DNA of 64,000 bases from Cytophagales bacterium (GTDB lineage: Bacteria; Bacteroidota; Bacteroidia; Cytophagales; Cyclobacteriaceae): contig JAKSDQ010000003.1 of the NCBI GenBank assembly GCA_022360015.1, forward strand, positions 186,001-250,000. The letters are read 5' to 3'. Position 1 is the first letter of the stretch; each line of letters begins with the position of its first letter. The translations under genes and the position numbers were made by a program. Shown in pieces: positions 8,906 to 17,362 of this stretch. A model generated the notes under the pieces. The model did no database searches. It saw only the letters and a list, made by a program, of their open reading frames with translations, and was not told the DNA's origin.

Positions 8906-9675
8906 TAGACATACTCATTTTGGAAGATGAACAAGCGGCATTACATCGACTTATTAAAATTATAAAGCAAACCATTCCCGAAGCAAGAATAGTTGGCTCG
9001 GAAGACAGCATAGAATCTTGCGTCGAATGGTTCGATAGCCACGCCCATCCGGACCTGATATTCATGGATATTCACCTGGCTGACGGTCTTAGTTTTGAAG
9101 TTTTTAAAAAAATAGATGTCACCGTCCCTGTTGTCTTTACCACTGCCTATGACAAATACGCCATCAAGGCCTTTAAAGTAAATAGCATTGACTATCTCTT
9201 AAAGCCTATCAAGCAGGAAGAACTGGAAAAAAGCTTTGAAAAATTTAAGGATTGGAAAAAAAATAAGACCACTCAGGCAATTGATTATGATAAATTGTTC
9301 CGGATGTTGAAGGAAAACCAGGACAGTTATCAGGAGAGAATTGTAGTGAAATACGGACAAAAGATTAAAACCATAGAGATCGGAAATACCGCTTATTTTT
9401 ATACAGCAGAAAAGGTGGTGTTTCTTTGCACCTTTGATTCGCACAATTATCCGATTGATTACAACCTCGACACCTTGGAAAGTATGGTTAATCCAAAAAA
9501 CTTTTTTAGAATCAACCGGCAATTCATTATCAATATCAAGGCGATAGATCAAATGTTCAGCTATTCAAAATCAAGGGTAAAAATATTACTCTCTCCCCCT
9601 TCTTCAATCGAAACCATCGTAAGTACAGACCGGTCCGGAAAATTTAAATTATGGCTCGGAGGCAAAATCGACTGA
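8902..9675 (+). CDS. LytTR family response regulator
   Basis: The 257 residues comprise a receiver domain (1-120; acidic pocket LEDEQAA, phosphoacceptor aspartate near residue 56 in FMDIHL, TTAYD and the lysine in LLKPIKQEE) and a LytTR DNA-binding domain (about 150-255, NFFRINRQFIINIKAI). It is the partner of the LytS-type kinase immediately upstream, with 4 bp overlap. LytTR proteins bind imperfect direct repeats upstream of their targets. The nearest candidate target is the OB-fold/YceI/DUF5777 run that begins 160 bases downstream; that link is inferred. Confidence 0.92.
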   Translation: MIDILILEDEQAALHRLIKIIKQTIPEARIVGSEDSIESCVEWFDSHAHPDLIFMDIHLADGLSFEVFKKIDVTVPVVFTTAYDKYAIKAFKVNSIDYLLKPIKQEELEKSFEKFKDWKKNKTTQAIDYDKLFRMLKENQDSYQERIVVKYGQKIKTIEIGNTAYFYTAEKVVFLCTFDSHNYPIDYNLDTLESMVNPKNFFRINRQFIINIKAIDQMFSYSKSRVKILLSPPSSIETIVSTDRSGKFKLWLGGKID

Positions 9676-9834
9676 ATTTCAGTGTTTATCTTAAATAACT
9701 CAATTGCCCGTTCAGTGTAAGATTATACCTGTTCAGAGAAAATTAATTCAGTGGTTGCCAGGAATTAAATACTTTTATTTTGATAAAAATTACACCCATT
9801 TATTCTGAACTGTTAAACTGATGTCAACTTAAAC

Positions 9835-10254
9835 ATGAAACGAGGTCTCATATTTGCGGGTATCATACTGGCACTCTCTATCTTAATTTTTGGTTTATAC
9901 CAATACAACAAACCCCACAGGGATATTGCTTCTTCGGCGGCTGATTATCGACTCTCTGCTGATGAGTTATTCCTTGAATTTGAAAAGAACCGGGCAACGG
10001 CCTCTTCGAGATATGTAGATAAGGTAATAACTTTTTCCGGAATTATCTCCACTGTCCAGCAAAATCAGACCGGCGGATACAATATCTTATTAAAAGGCCG
10101 GCAGGGAAGTGTGAACTGTGAAATCGATCCCACCTTAAATCTGAACATAGAAAACCTATTGGAAAATACGCTTGTGAATGTCAAGGGATTATGTGTTGGC
10201 TATGATGATCTGTTGCAGGAATTACAATTTAAAAAGTGCAATATCATGCCATAG
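9835..10254 (+). CDS. OB-fold (tRNA_anti-like) membrane-anchored protein
   Basis: The protein has 139 residues: one N-terminal membrane span or uncleaved signal (residues 5-23), then a small domain with VITFSGIISTVQQNQTGGYNILLKG and TLVNVKGLCVGYDDLLQELQFKKC, the pattern of the tRNA_anti-like OB-fold family. Such proteins in Bacteroidota are periplasmic or membrane-anchored and sit beside cytochrome-like, YceI and DUF5777 genes, exactly as here. Their biochemical role is not known. Two cysteines (near residues 99 and 135) might form a disulfide. Confidence 0.7.
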   Translation: MKRGLIFAGIILALSILIFGLYQYNKPHRDIASSAADYRLSADELFLEFEKNRATASSRYVDKVITFSGIISTVQQNQTGGYNILLKGRQGSVNCEIDPTLNLNIENLLENTLVNVKGLCVGYDDLLQELQFKKCNIMP

Positions 10255-10326
10255 CAGGTAACTATTCCTGTAAAACATAAACTTACCTGACAAAGGAATG
10301 ATAAATCAACATTGAAAACTGATTCC

Positions 10327-10695
10327 ATGATGAAAAGAAATATGATTAGAAAAATACTTGTGCCGGCATGTTTCATAGGCATTTGTGTCTACGGTTGTGA
10401 CTACGACAATGAAGAAGATCTCTTCGGTCTTCAAAACTGTGACACCACCAATGTATCATTCTCAGCAACTATTGAGCCACTTATTCTGACCAACTGTGCC
10501 ATACAAGGCTGTCATGTGCCTGGCAACGGACGGGTTTTATTAAGAAATTATGAAGAAATCAAAGAAAATGTCGATAACGGCAGCATATGGAGACACGCCA
10601 TACGAGACAGGGATATGCCGCCTGACGGCCCCTTGCCAATTTGTGATATCAGAAATCTGGAGGCTTGGATCAATGCCGGGGCACCCGATAACTAA
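10327..10695 (+). CDS. Small cytochrome c-like lipoprotein with CX4CH motif
   Basis: The lipobox VYGC follows a short hydrophobic signal, so this is probably a lipoprotein. The mature part has one cytochrome-like motif, C-AIQG-CH, with four rather than two residues between the cysteines, then RDRDMPPDGP, where the methionine could be the second haem ligand, and the closing ILxxWIxxGAP-type end (NLEAWINAGAPDN). This is the pattern of short c-type cytochrome-like domains frequent in Bacteroidota and Planctomycetes. The start is uncertain: a TTG at 10312 and ATGs at 10327, 10330 and 10342 are in frame. Electron transfer is inferred from the motif. Confidence 0.65.
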   Translation: MMKRNMIRKILVPACFIGICVYGCDYDNEEDLFGLQNCDTTNVSFSATIEPLILTNCAIQGCHVPGNGRVLLRNYEEIKENVDNGSIWRHAIRDRDMPPDGPLPICDIRNLEAWINAGAPDN

Positions 10696-10722
10696 AACTA
10701 ATTAACAAAGAACCTGAATTTT

Positions 10723-11280
10723 ATGAAAAATTTAACTTTAACCTTGGTTTTTAGTCTGAGTGTTGTGCAACTTTCCTATAGTCAGGACAAGTATTTTACC
10801 AGAACAGGCCACATCTCTTTTTTTTCAGAAGCTGCGCTGGAAAATATCGAAGCCCATAACCATCAAGGTACCTGTATACTGAACAGTGAAAACGGAGAGA
10901 TTGCCTTGTCGGTGCTGATGAAGGGTTTTGAATTTGAGAAAGCACTGATGCAGGAACACTTTAATGAAAACTATGTGGAATCGCATAAGTATCCCAAAAG
11001 CACCTTTAAAGGGAAAATAGTTAACTTCGATCGGGAAAGCATGCGAGGAAATGGTAAGTACCATGTAAGCGTCGAAGGTGAACTTACGATTCACGGTAAG
11101 ACAAATACAGTTACTTCGGAGGGTACCCTGGAAATATCGGATGGTACAATTACCGCCCAAACATCCTTCCCGGTGACAGTAAAAGACTATAATATAAAAA
11201 TCCCTAAAACCGTAGTTAACAATATTGCAGAGGTGGTCGAGGTAAGCGTTGAATTAGAGTTAAAACCTTATAACAAATAA
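10723..11280 (+). CDS. YceI family protein (second copy)
   Basis: The protein has 185 residues with a cleavable signal ending in LSYSQ and one YceI barrel: FTRTGHISFFSEAALENIEAHN, LMQEHFNENYVESHKYPKSTFKG, GELTIHGKTN and DYNIKIPKTVVNNIAE. It is clearly related to the YceI at 5427 (both have the EHFxENYxExHKYPxxTFxGK core) but diverged, so the duplication is not recent. Only two bases separate it from the DUF5777 barrel gene. It probably binds a lipid or quinone-like molecule in the periplasm, by family analogy. Confidence 0.88.
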   Translation: MKNLTLTLVFSLSVVQLSYSQDKYFTRTGHISFFSEAALENIEAHNHQGTCILNSENGEIALSVLMKGFEFEKALMQEHFNENYVESHKYPKSTFKGKIVNFDRESMRGNGKYHVSVEGELTIHGKTNTVTSEGTLEISDGTITAQTSFPVTVKDYNIKIPKTVVNNIAEVVEVSVELELKPYNK

Positions 11281-11282
11281 TC

Positions 11283-12188
11283 ATGAACAAAAAATTACCG
11301 GTAATCTTCATCACATTATCCATTTTAACACTATTCCAACTAAAGGCCCAGGACGATTTGCTGGAGTTATTGGAGGAAGAAACAAAGGATGAGAACAACA
11401 TCAATTACACATATGCTACTTTCAAAGCCACACGGATTATCAACGGGCAATCCGTAGAAAACACAGCCGGCGGGGTATTGAGTTTTATCATCGCACACCG
11501 GTTCGGCAAGATCAATGATGGATTCTATGAATTGTTTGGCCTCGATCAGGCCACCATCCGGTTTGGACTGGAATACGGTATTACAGATGATTTCAATATA
11601 GGTATAGGCCGCAGCTCATTTCAAAAAACATTCGATGCATATGCAAAATACAAATTATTGAAGCAATCGAGCGGGGCAAAAAACATGCCGGTCACACTTT
11701 CGCTCTTTACAGGGATGGCTGCCACAGGGGTCGAGGATTTGAGCCCCGGCAATGAAGATGTTTTCAGCTCAAGGCTTTCCTATTCTTACCAATTATTACT
11801 GGCCAGAAAATTCAGCAATAATTTTTCTTTTCAGTTAAGCCCTACCCTGGTGCATAGAAACCTTGTAAGGACGCCGGAAATCAACAACGATGTGATAGCC
11901 CTGGGTATTGGGGCCAGGTACAAGCTCAGCAACAGGGTCACTTTAAATGCGGAATATTTTTACCGTTTTGATGACGAAAACCTCGGCGACGATACCTTCA
12001 ATGCCATTGCCCTGGGTTTCGACATTGAAACCGGAGGCCATGTCTTTCAATTACATATCACTAATTCCAGGGGAATGCTCGAACGCTACTTTGTCTCCGA
12101 AACCACCGGCGATATAGCAGATGGCGACATTTTTTTCGGATTTAATATAAGCAGGGTATTTACCATTGTCAAAAAGGAACCTCAGTAA
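11283..12188 (+). CDS. DUF5777 family beta-barrel protein
   Basis: The protein has 301 residues with a signal peptide ending LKAQ and alternating hydrophobic strands throughout (FGLEYGITDDFNIGIGRSS, LALGIGARYKL), as expected of an outer-membrane barrel. The segment TYATFKATRIINGQSVE and the final FFGFNISRVF fit DUF5777 proteins. The family is found beside YceI and cytochrome-like genes in Bacteroidota and has no established function. It closes the run that begins at 9835 and ends in a bidirectional terminator. Confidence 0.8.
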   Translation: MNKKLPVIFITLSILTLFQLKAQDDLLELLEEETKDENNINYTYATFKATRIINGQSVENTAGGVLSFIIAHRFGKINDGFYELFGLDQATIRFGLEYGITDDFNIGIGRSSFQKTFDAYAKYKLLKQSSGAKNMPVTLSLFTGMAATGVEDLSPGNEDVFSSRLSYSYQLLLARKFSNNFSFQLSPTLVHRNLVRTPEINNDVIALGIGARYKLSNRVTLNAEYFYRFDDENLGDDTFNAIALGFDIETGGHVFQLHITNSRGMLERYFVSETTGDIADGDIFFGFNISRVFTIVKKEPQ

Positions 12189-12218
12189 AAAAACCTTCCG
12201 GGGCGCCCGGAAGGTTTT
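12189..12218. terminator. Bidirectional terminator between convergent genes
   Basis: The stem AAACCTTCCGG/CCGGAAGGTTT with a small GC-rich loop is preceded by an A tract and followed by T residues. It can stop both the DUF5777 transcript (plus) and the PorE-like transcript (minus). Confidence 0.8.
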
Positions 12219-12256
12219 ACATGATAAAAATGATTATTATGACTTAAAAAATGCTC

Positions 12257-14599
12257 CTAAAGATTGTTAAGATCCACGAGTCTGACCTCTACCCTCCTTG
12301 CTTCCTCATTACTTAACTTATGATCCCCACTTGCACCGTAACCCTTAGCCACAATTCTTCGTCTTACTACACCCTTTTTATTAAAATAGTCTAAAACACT
12401 GATCGCCCTTTTATCCGATAACTCCCGGTTATACTGTTCATTTCCATCAGAGGAAGCATAACCGGAAATCTCAATTCCCAATTGTTCATATTGTTCCAGG
12501 GTAGCCAGTATTTTTTCCAGTTCATTATGATAATTATCTTTTAAATCGCTTTTGTCCACATCAAAATATACTACGGACTTCAAACTCAACACTTTTTCAT
12601 TAACCTTTGGCAGCGAAGATTTTGTTGAGTTTTTCTGCGCTTCGGCAAGCTCCGTAACATACATGGTAGGCAGTGAATAGACAGTTTTCCCATCCAAGTG
12701 CTTTGCTTCCAGCTTACTTTCATCGGTTTCATCGTAATAATATATGCGTGAAGCAGACTCAATCTTTTCGTTATCATCGTCAAAATCCACGGCATCAATG
12801 GGATTCATCGTGTACATCAAATCAAGCAGATATTCAAAAGCCGTGGTATCCGAAGAGGCGATAATACCATCCATGATATCATAGAGATCAAGACTGTCAT
12901 TGTTAACCAACATGGCATCATTTATTTTTCTGGGCTCTATAGGATCCCCCTGCCCGGTATCAAAAAAGGCATTCTTAACCTCTACTTCCTGCCCTACAAT
13001 CACCCCGAACTGCTTGATCGGCTTGAGAAAAATCTTTTGATATAACTCATAAAAATTATCCTGATTAGGAACATTGATATTGATGGTATATGGCAGGTAG
13101 CCCTCCGATTCGATAATCATATCATAGTTTTCACCAGGAGGAAATATAATCAGGTAATTACCGGTCTTTGGATTGGGATTGTATACATAATCTATCTTTT
13201 CCTGTGTTTTTTTATTGACTACCTTAATCCGTGTGGCAATTGGTTTCAAACTTTGCCCATCCAGAATTCTGCCTTTAATCAAAGTCAGGGGAATGTTCCT
13301 TTCGGACTCAGGCATATCTATATAATAAATGTCCTGTCCACCCTTGCCTCCCAAACGATTCGATGAAAAATAACCCACACTCCCATCAGCAGTTAAGGTA
13401 AAATAATTGTCATCGGCAGTTGTATTGATAGGATATCCCATGTTTTTGGGCTCCTGCCATTTTTTACCTACATAAACGGTTTTAAATATGTCATTTCCAC
13501 CGATTGAATTCAGCCCGTTTGAGGTAAAAAACAACGTTTTGCCATCAGGGTGAATGTAAGGGGCATCTTCATCATATTTGGAGTTAATCACAGGACCAAG
13601 ATTTTGTGGTGTATCCCACTTACCATCTCTATTTTTTTTAGCCTTGTACAAATCCATTCCACCATAACCTCCCGGCCTGTTGCTGGCAAAATACATGGTT
13701 TTACCATCGGGTGAAATGCTAGCGGTACTTTCAAGGTAATCTGAATTGATACCTCGGTCCAATGGCGAGGGCTGAGACCACTCATTGGTACTTTCCCTTT
13801 TAATTCTGTAGATGCTACCGGTATTATTAGCCGATCCAACAAAAATGAGCATGTTTTCCCCGTCAGGCGATATACCTGCCGTACCTACATTAAACTTTGA
13901 ATTGATTGGAATCATCTGTGGTGCCGACCACTTTCCCCCTATATTACGGTATGAAACATAGATTTCCTCAACATACTTCTGGCTGGAAGTCAATTTATCG
14001 TTATTTGGTTTCAAAACCGTATAAGCCATAACGGTCTGGTCCGTGGAAACAACAGGATTGTATTCCGTGTATTCAGAATTGATCCCACTATCCATTGTAC
14101 TGATTTTGACCTCTTTTTGGGAAGTAAGCGCCATAAAAGCATTGTTGTAAATCTTCAGTTCATTTTTAAGTTCCTTATGAAGTTTCTTGTTGTAGGTATC
14201 CACACTTTTAATGTAGCTTTCCAGCGTCGCAATAGCTTTGGGCAATTGATTGTTTTTGTGGTACATACGGGCCAGCTTATGAGACAAATCTTTGGGATAA
14301 TTTTTCTTGTCTTTTGCTACAACTTTTTGTAAATACTGAATGCTTTTTACCTGATCGGACAGTTGTTCAGCTTCATAGTAGCAAATCCCGATTTTATAGC
14401 TCAATGGTACATCAATTTCTTTGGATTTTGCCACCTCCAGATAAATCGGTAATGCATTTTCGTAATTTCTTACTCTGAAATACTTATCTGCTTTGTCTAA
14501 TTTTTTGTTTATATCGCCCTGTTTTTGGGCGAAAACGGCATGATTACAACCAACAACTAATCCCATAGACAGGATTGAGAAGTACATAATCCTCATCAC
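12257..14599 (-). CDS. PorE-like OmpA family protein (TPR, WD40-like propeller, CRD, OmpA)
   Basis: The 780 residues have the domain order of PorE, the type IX secretion protein that binds peptidoglycan: signal peptide, TPR repeats (about 30-150), a PD40/WD40-like propeller (about 165-430, with blades such as SPDGKTMYFASNRPGG), a carboxypeptidase-regulatory-like domain (about 435-515) and an OmpA C-terminal domain (about 668-780, VVYFDVDKSDL and GYASSDGNEQYN). The signal contains VVGC and also an AxA-like site before Q, so lipidation is possible but unsure. PorP/SprF and a type B-sorted giant protein lie close by on the minus and plus strands, which supports a secretion role. Similar OmpA proteins also form adhesin-linked sets. 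Confidence 0.8.
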   Translation of the reverse strand: MMRIMYFSILSMGLVVGCNHAVFAQKQGDINKKLDKADKYFRVRNYENALPIYLEVAKSKEIDVPLSYKIGICYYEAEQLSDQVKSIQYLQKVVAKDKKNYPKDLSHKLARMYHKNNQLPKAIATLESYIKSVDTYNKKLHKELKNELKIYNNAFMALTSQKEVKISTMDSGINSEYTEYNPVVSTDQTVMAYTVLKPNNDKLTSSQKYVEEIYVSYRNIGGKWSAPQMIPINSKFNVGTAGISPDGENMLIFVGSANNTGSIYRIKRESTNEWSQPSPLDRGINSDYLESTASISPDGKTMYFASNRPGGYGGMDLYKAKKNRDGKWDTPQNLGPVINSKYDEDAPYIHPDGKTLFFTSNGLNSIGGNDIFKTVYVGKKWQEPKNMGYPINTTADDNYFTLTADGSVGYFSSNRLGGKGGQDIYYIDMPESERNIPLTLIKGRILDGQSLKPIATRIKVVNKKTQEKIDYVYNPNPKTGNYLIIFPPGENYDMIIESEGYLPYTININVPNQDNFYELYQKIFLKPIKQFGVIVGQEVEVKNAFFDTGQGDPIEPRKINDAMLVNNDSLDLYDIMDGIIASSDTTAFEYLLDLMYTMNPIDAVDFDDDNEKIESASRIYYYDETDESKLEAKHLDGKTVYSLPTMYVTELAEAQKNSTKSSLPKVNEKVLSLKSVVYFDVDKSDLKDNYHNELEKILATLEQYEQLGIEISGYASSDGNEQYNRELSDKRAISVLDYFNKKGVVRRRIVAKGYGASGDHKLSNEEARRVEVRLVDLNNL

Positions 14600-14697
14600 T
14601 TAATAAAAATTTAGTTTACGCTTAATTTTGATAAACCTATGGTAATTTAATCACTTTTGTAGGGCATTTTGATTTTGAAACTTACAAGGTAAGAATT

Positions 14698-15948
14698 CTA
14701 AGAGAGTTGTTTTTGCTTCAACTCTATGGCCTTAAGCCTTTGAAGCAAAGGTGGATGTGAATAATGGAAAAATACATACAGGCTATGAGGGAGCAAATTG
14801 CTTAAATTGTCAACCGATAATTTTTTAAGAGCAACTTTCAAAGCCTCTCCACTGTAGGTGTTGGTAGCAAAAGCGTCGGCTTCGAACTCATTTTTCCGGG
14901 AAAAAATATTCATCAGCAATCCCGTAAGCCTTGAAATAGGCGAGTAAAGTATGGCAAAGGCCATCAAATTCAGATGAATTCCCCACTGCCCGGCACCAAG
15001 GGCCAGGGATAAATGCTCATTGAAAATCATTTTGGACAAAATGAATAACATAATGGTCACTTGTACTATGGAGAGAAATATGCCTGATACAATATGTTTC
15101 TTTTTATAATGTCCTACCTCATGGGCCAGCACAGCTACCAGTTCTTCTGTGCTATGATTTTGGATCAGGGTATCATATAAGACAATTTTTTTCTTTTTGC
15201 CCAGACCTGAAAAAAATGCATTGGCCTTATTCGACCGCCTGGAACCGTCAATCACAAAGATGTTATGAATGGGAAAATTGATTTTTGTACTGTAATTATT
15301 AATGGCCTGCTTTAACTCCCCTTCTTCCAGCGGCTTCAGTTTATTGAATAAAGGTAAAATCAAAGTGGTGTAAAACATATTCATAAACAACATGAAAGCC
15401 GCTGTGATCGCCAGAAAGTATAGCCAGAATGCCTCGCCAAGCTGATCAATCAGCACAATCAACACCCATAACAGAAGGCCCCCGATAATAAAAGTTATCA
15501 GATAACCTTTCAACTTGTCCGTAATGAATATCCTGGGAGTAGTTTTATTGAAACCGTATTTTTCTTCAATAACAAAAGTACGATACCACTGGAAAGGCGT
15601 GTTCAAAAGATCTGATCCCAGAAACAATACTGCAAAGTAAACCAGTGGAAGCAAATCTGTTTGTGCTATTTCAGCCCTTAGCAAGGTATCGATGTAGCCA
15701 AACCCTCCTGTTATCAACAAGGCAAATGCCAGCAGGAAACTGAAAGTCGAGGTGATAAAGGAGAGTTTTGTGTTGTCTTTTTGATAGGCCAGAGATTGCT
15801 GATATTTTTTCTCGTCATAGATTCCTTTCAACGCTGCCGGAAGCTCTTTTTTCTGGTGTTTTAGATTCAGAAAATCCAGTATTTGCTCTAGGATAAAGTC
15901 AAAAGTGATAACACTTAAAATCAATATTAACAACGCCTGCGTATTCAT
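14698..15948 (-). CDS. M48 family metalloprotease, Ste24/CAAX protease type
   Basis: The 416-residue integral membrane protein has the zinc motif HEVGH at residues 276-280 and the third-ligand segment NEFEADAFA further on, with several membrane spans before and after. Length and order match Ste24-type CAAX endopeptidases, as opposed to the shorter HtpX. Bacteria do not prenylate proteins in the usual way, so the substrate is probably a misfolded or stalled membrane protein; this is family knowledge and inference. The gene has a full TAAATTTG -7 box 52 bases before its ATG and sits between two secretion-related genes on the same strand. Confidence 0.88.
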   Translation of the reverse strand: MNTQALLILILSVITFDFILEQILDFLNLKHQKKELPAALKGIYDEKKYQQSLAYQKDNTKLSFITSTFSFLLAFALLITGGFGYIDTLLRAEIAQTDLLPLVYFAVLFLGSDLLNTPFQWYRTFVIEEKYGFNKTTPRIFITDKLKGYLITFIIGGLLLWVLIVLIDQLGEAFWLYFLAITAAFMLFMNMFYTTLILPLFNKLKPLEEGELKQAINNYSTKINFPIHNIFVIDGSRRSNKANAFFSGLGKKKKIVLYDTLIQNHSTEELVAVLAHEVGHYKKKHIVSGIFLSIVQVTIMLFILSKMIFNEHLSLALGAGQWGIHLNLMAFAILYSPISRLTGLLMNIFSRKNEFEADAFATNTYSGEALKVALKKLSVDNLSNLLPHSLYVFFHYSHPPLLQRLKAIELKQKQLS

Positions 15949-15999
15949 AACTAACTCAAGTTAAAGGGGTTGGCTCAATAATTTTCACCTTGGTGGATA

Positions 16000-16007
16000 C
16001 AAATTTA
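16000..16007 (-). promoter_or_regulatory. Probable -7 promoter box of the Ste24-type protease gene
   Basis: The minus strand reads TAAATTTG, a full match to TAnnTTTG. The transcript would begin near 15993, about 45 bases before the ATG at 15948. Confidence 0.5.
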
Positions 16008-16127
16008 AATAATCCCCGGCTATAAAGAAGAGGCAATATCCATCTATTTTTAATAGATAAACAAAATAAACGTGGAATCGATAGGTTACTGCGAGAAAAA
16101 GCCCAGTAATGATTCAAGGTCAGCTAA

Positions 16128-17162
16128 TCAGAACTTGGGGCATGGGATTTGCCTGACATTTCTGGGAGGTTTTCTTTTATCACCCGGGTTAAATACGTAA
16201 GATATGGAGACCTCGTGGGCCCCACCACTTGAAATTCCTAAATCGGAAATGGTATAATCAAAGCTGTACCCTACATTTAAACCGTTATAAGTCATACCCA
16301 CCAGAAAAATGATGGATTCATTGTTGGGGAAGCCATTCAAGGTTTTCACAGGTAATCCCCTATAGGTCAAACCAAAAACCACAGGTTCCAATGTCACATA
16401 GGTGCCTATATCCAATTGATCAAATTCACCCTGGGTTTTGTATTGAAATGTGGGTGTAATACTTCTTTCACGGCGGGTGGGAATTTGTCCTTTAGAGTAA
16501 GAAGCTTTCGGTAATTTGATTTTGTATCCACCATGAACAGAATATCTTACGGACAGTTGACTTTCAGCCGTTTCAGTAAAAGCCTGATCGGGTGTATTAA
16601 GGTGGTGTGCCGCAAAGCCTAACCAGAAATTTTCTGTAAAAACCACAGCACCGGCCCCCAGATCAAGGTAAGAAACATTATCGAGGTTGATAGGTTCTGA
16701 CGTTACCGGCAAAACCACCTCGCCACTTACGGGGTCGAACTGGTCGCCGAAGGTTAGCCTGGCAAAGTCTATATTCCGGATTACATAACCGGCCGATAAA
16801 CCAGGTCTCACCGTTAAATAATCGTTAATTCGTAGCTGATAGGCATAATTTAAGCTGACACTGGTAGATCTTAGCCCGGCAAGCCCCTCCCTGTCGGTAC
16901 TGATGAGTATGCCTGCCCCACTGTTGTATTCTTCAAAAAAGTAATCGAAGTAAGCTGCTGATGTCACAAAAGAGGCTGGTATCGAGGGCCACTGGTTTCT
17001 GTAATTCAATCCCGCCCTGGCTTGCCCCGTGGCTCCGGCAAAAGCTGGATTCAGATATAAAGGAGCGGCATAAAACTGGGAAAACTGTGGGTCTTGGGCA
17101 CTTGCTTTTTCACCTGAAATCACCACCACCACAATTAAGAATGGAATATAATATTTTATCAT
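16128..17162 (-). CDS. Type IX secretion outer-membrane protein, PorP/SprF family
   Basis: The protein has 344 residues, a signal peptide ending in SAQ, then the family's opening QFSQFYAAPLYLNPAF and a predicted beta barrel (NYAYQLRINDYLTVRPGLSAGYVIRN, LDLGAGAVVFTENFWLGFAAHHLN) with NVGYSFDYTISDLG near the end. PorP/SprF proteins are outer-membrane partners needed to export or anchor particular type IX cargo; SprF serves SprB in gliding. The gene is divergent from the 1758-residue type B-sorted protein, its probable cargo, with 200 bases between the starts. Confidence 0.93.
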   Translation of the reverse strand: MIKYYIPFLIVVVVISGEKASAQDPQFSQFYAAPLYLNPAFAGATGQARAGLNYRNQWPSIPASFVTSAAYFDYFFEEYNSGAGILISTDREGLAGLRSTSVSLNYAYQLRINDYLTVRPGLSAGYVIRNIDFARLTFGDQFDPVSGEVVLPVTSEPINLDNVSYLDLGAGAVVFTENFWLGFAAHHLNTPDQAFTETAESQLSVRYSVHGGYKIKLPKASYSKGQIPTRRERSITPTFQYKTQGEFDQLDIGTYVTLEPVVFGLTYRGLPVKTLNGFPNNESIIFLVGMTYNGLNVGYSFDYTISDLGISSGGAHEVSISYVFNPGDKRKPPRNVRQIPCPKF

Positions 17163-17362
17163 CTAACCCGTGTTAATCAAAAATCTAAGATATATAGAAA
17201 ATTAAATTTTCTTTATAAAGCGTAATATATTCATTAAAATTGTCAGATTATAAACGAAGAAATCAAGGTTTAATATATTTTTTTCGCAAAAAAAGATACA
17301 ATTAACCCTTCTTTTTACGTATTAGTTGAAGAAAGATAATTCAGTTTTTTAAATCAAGTGTA

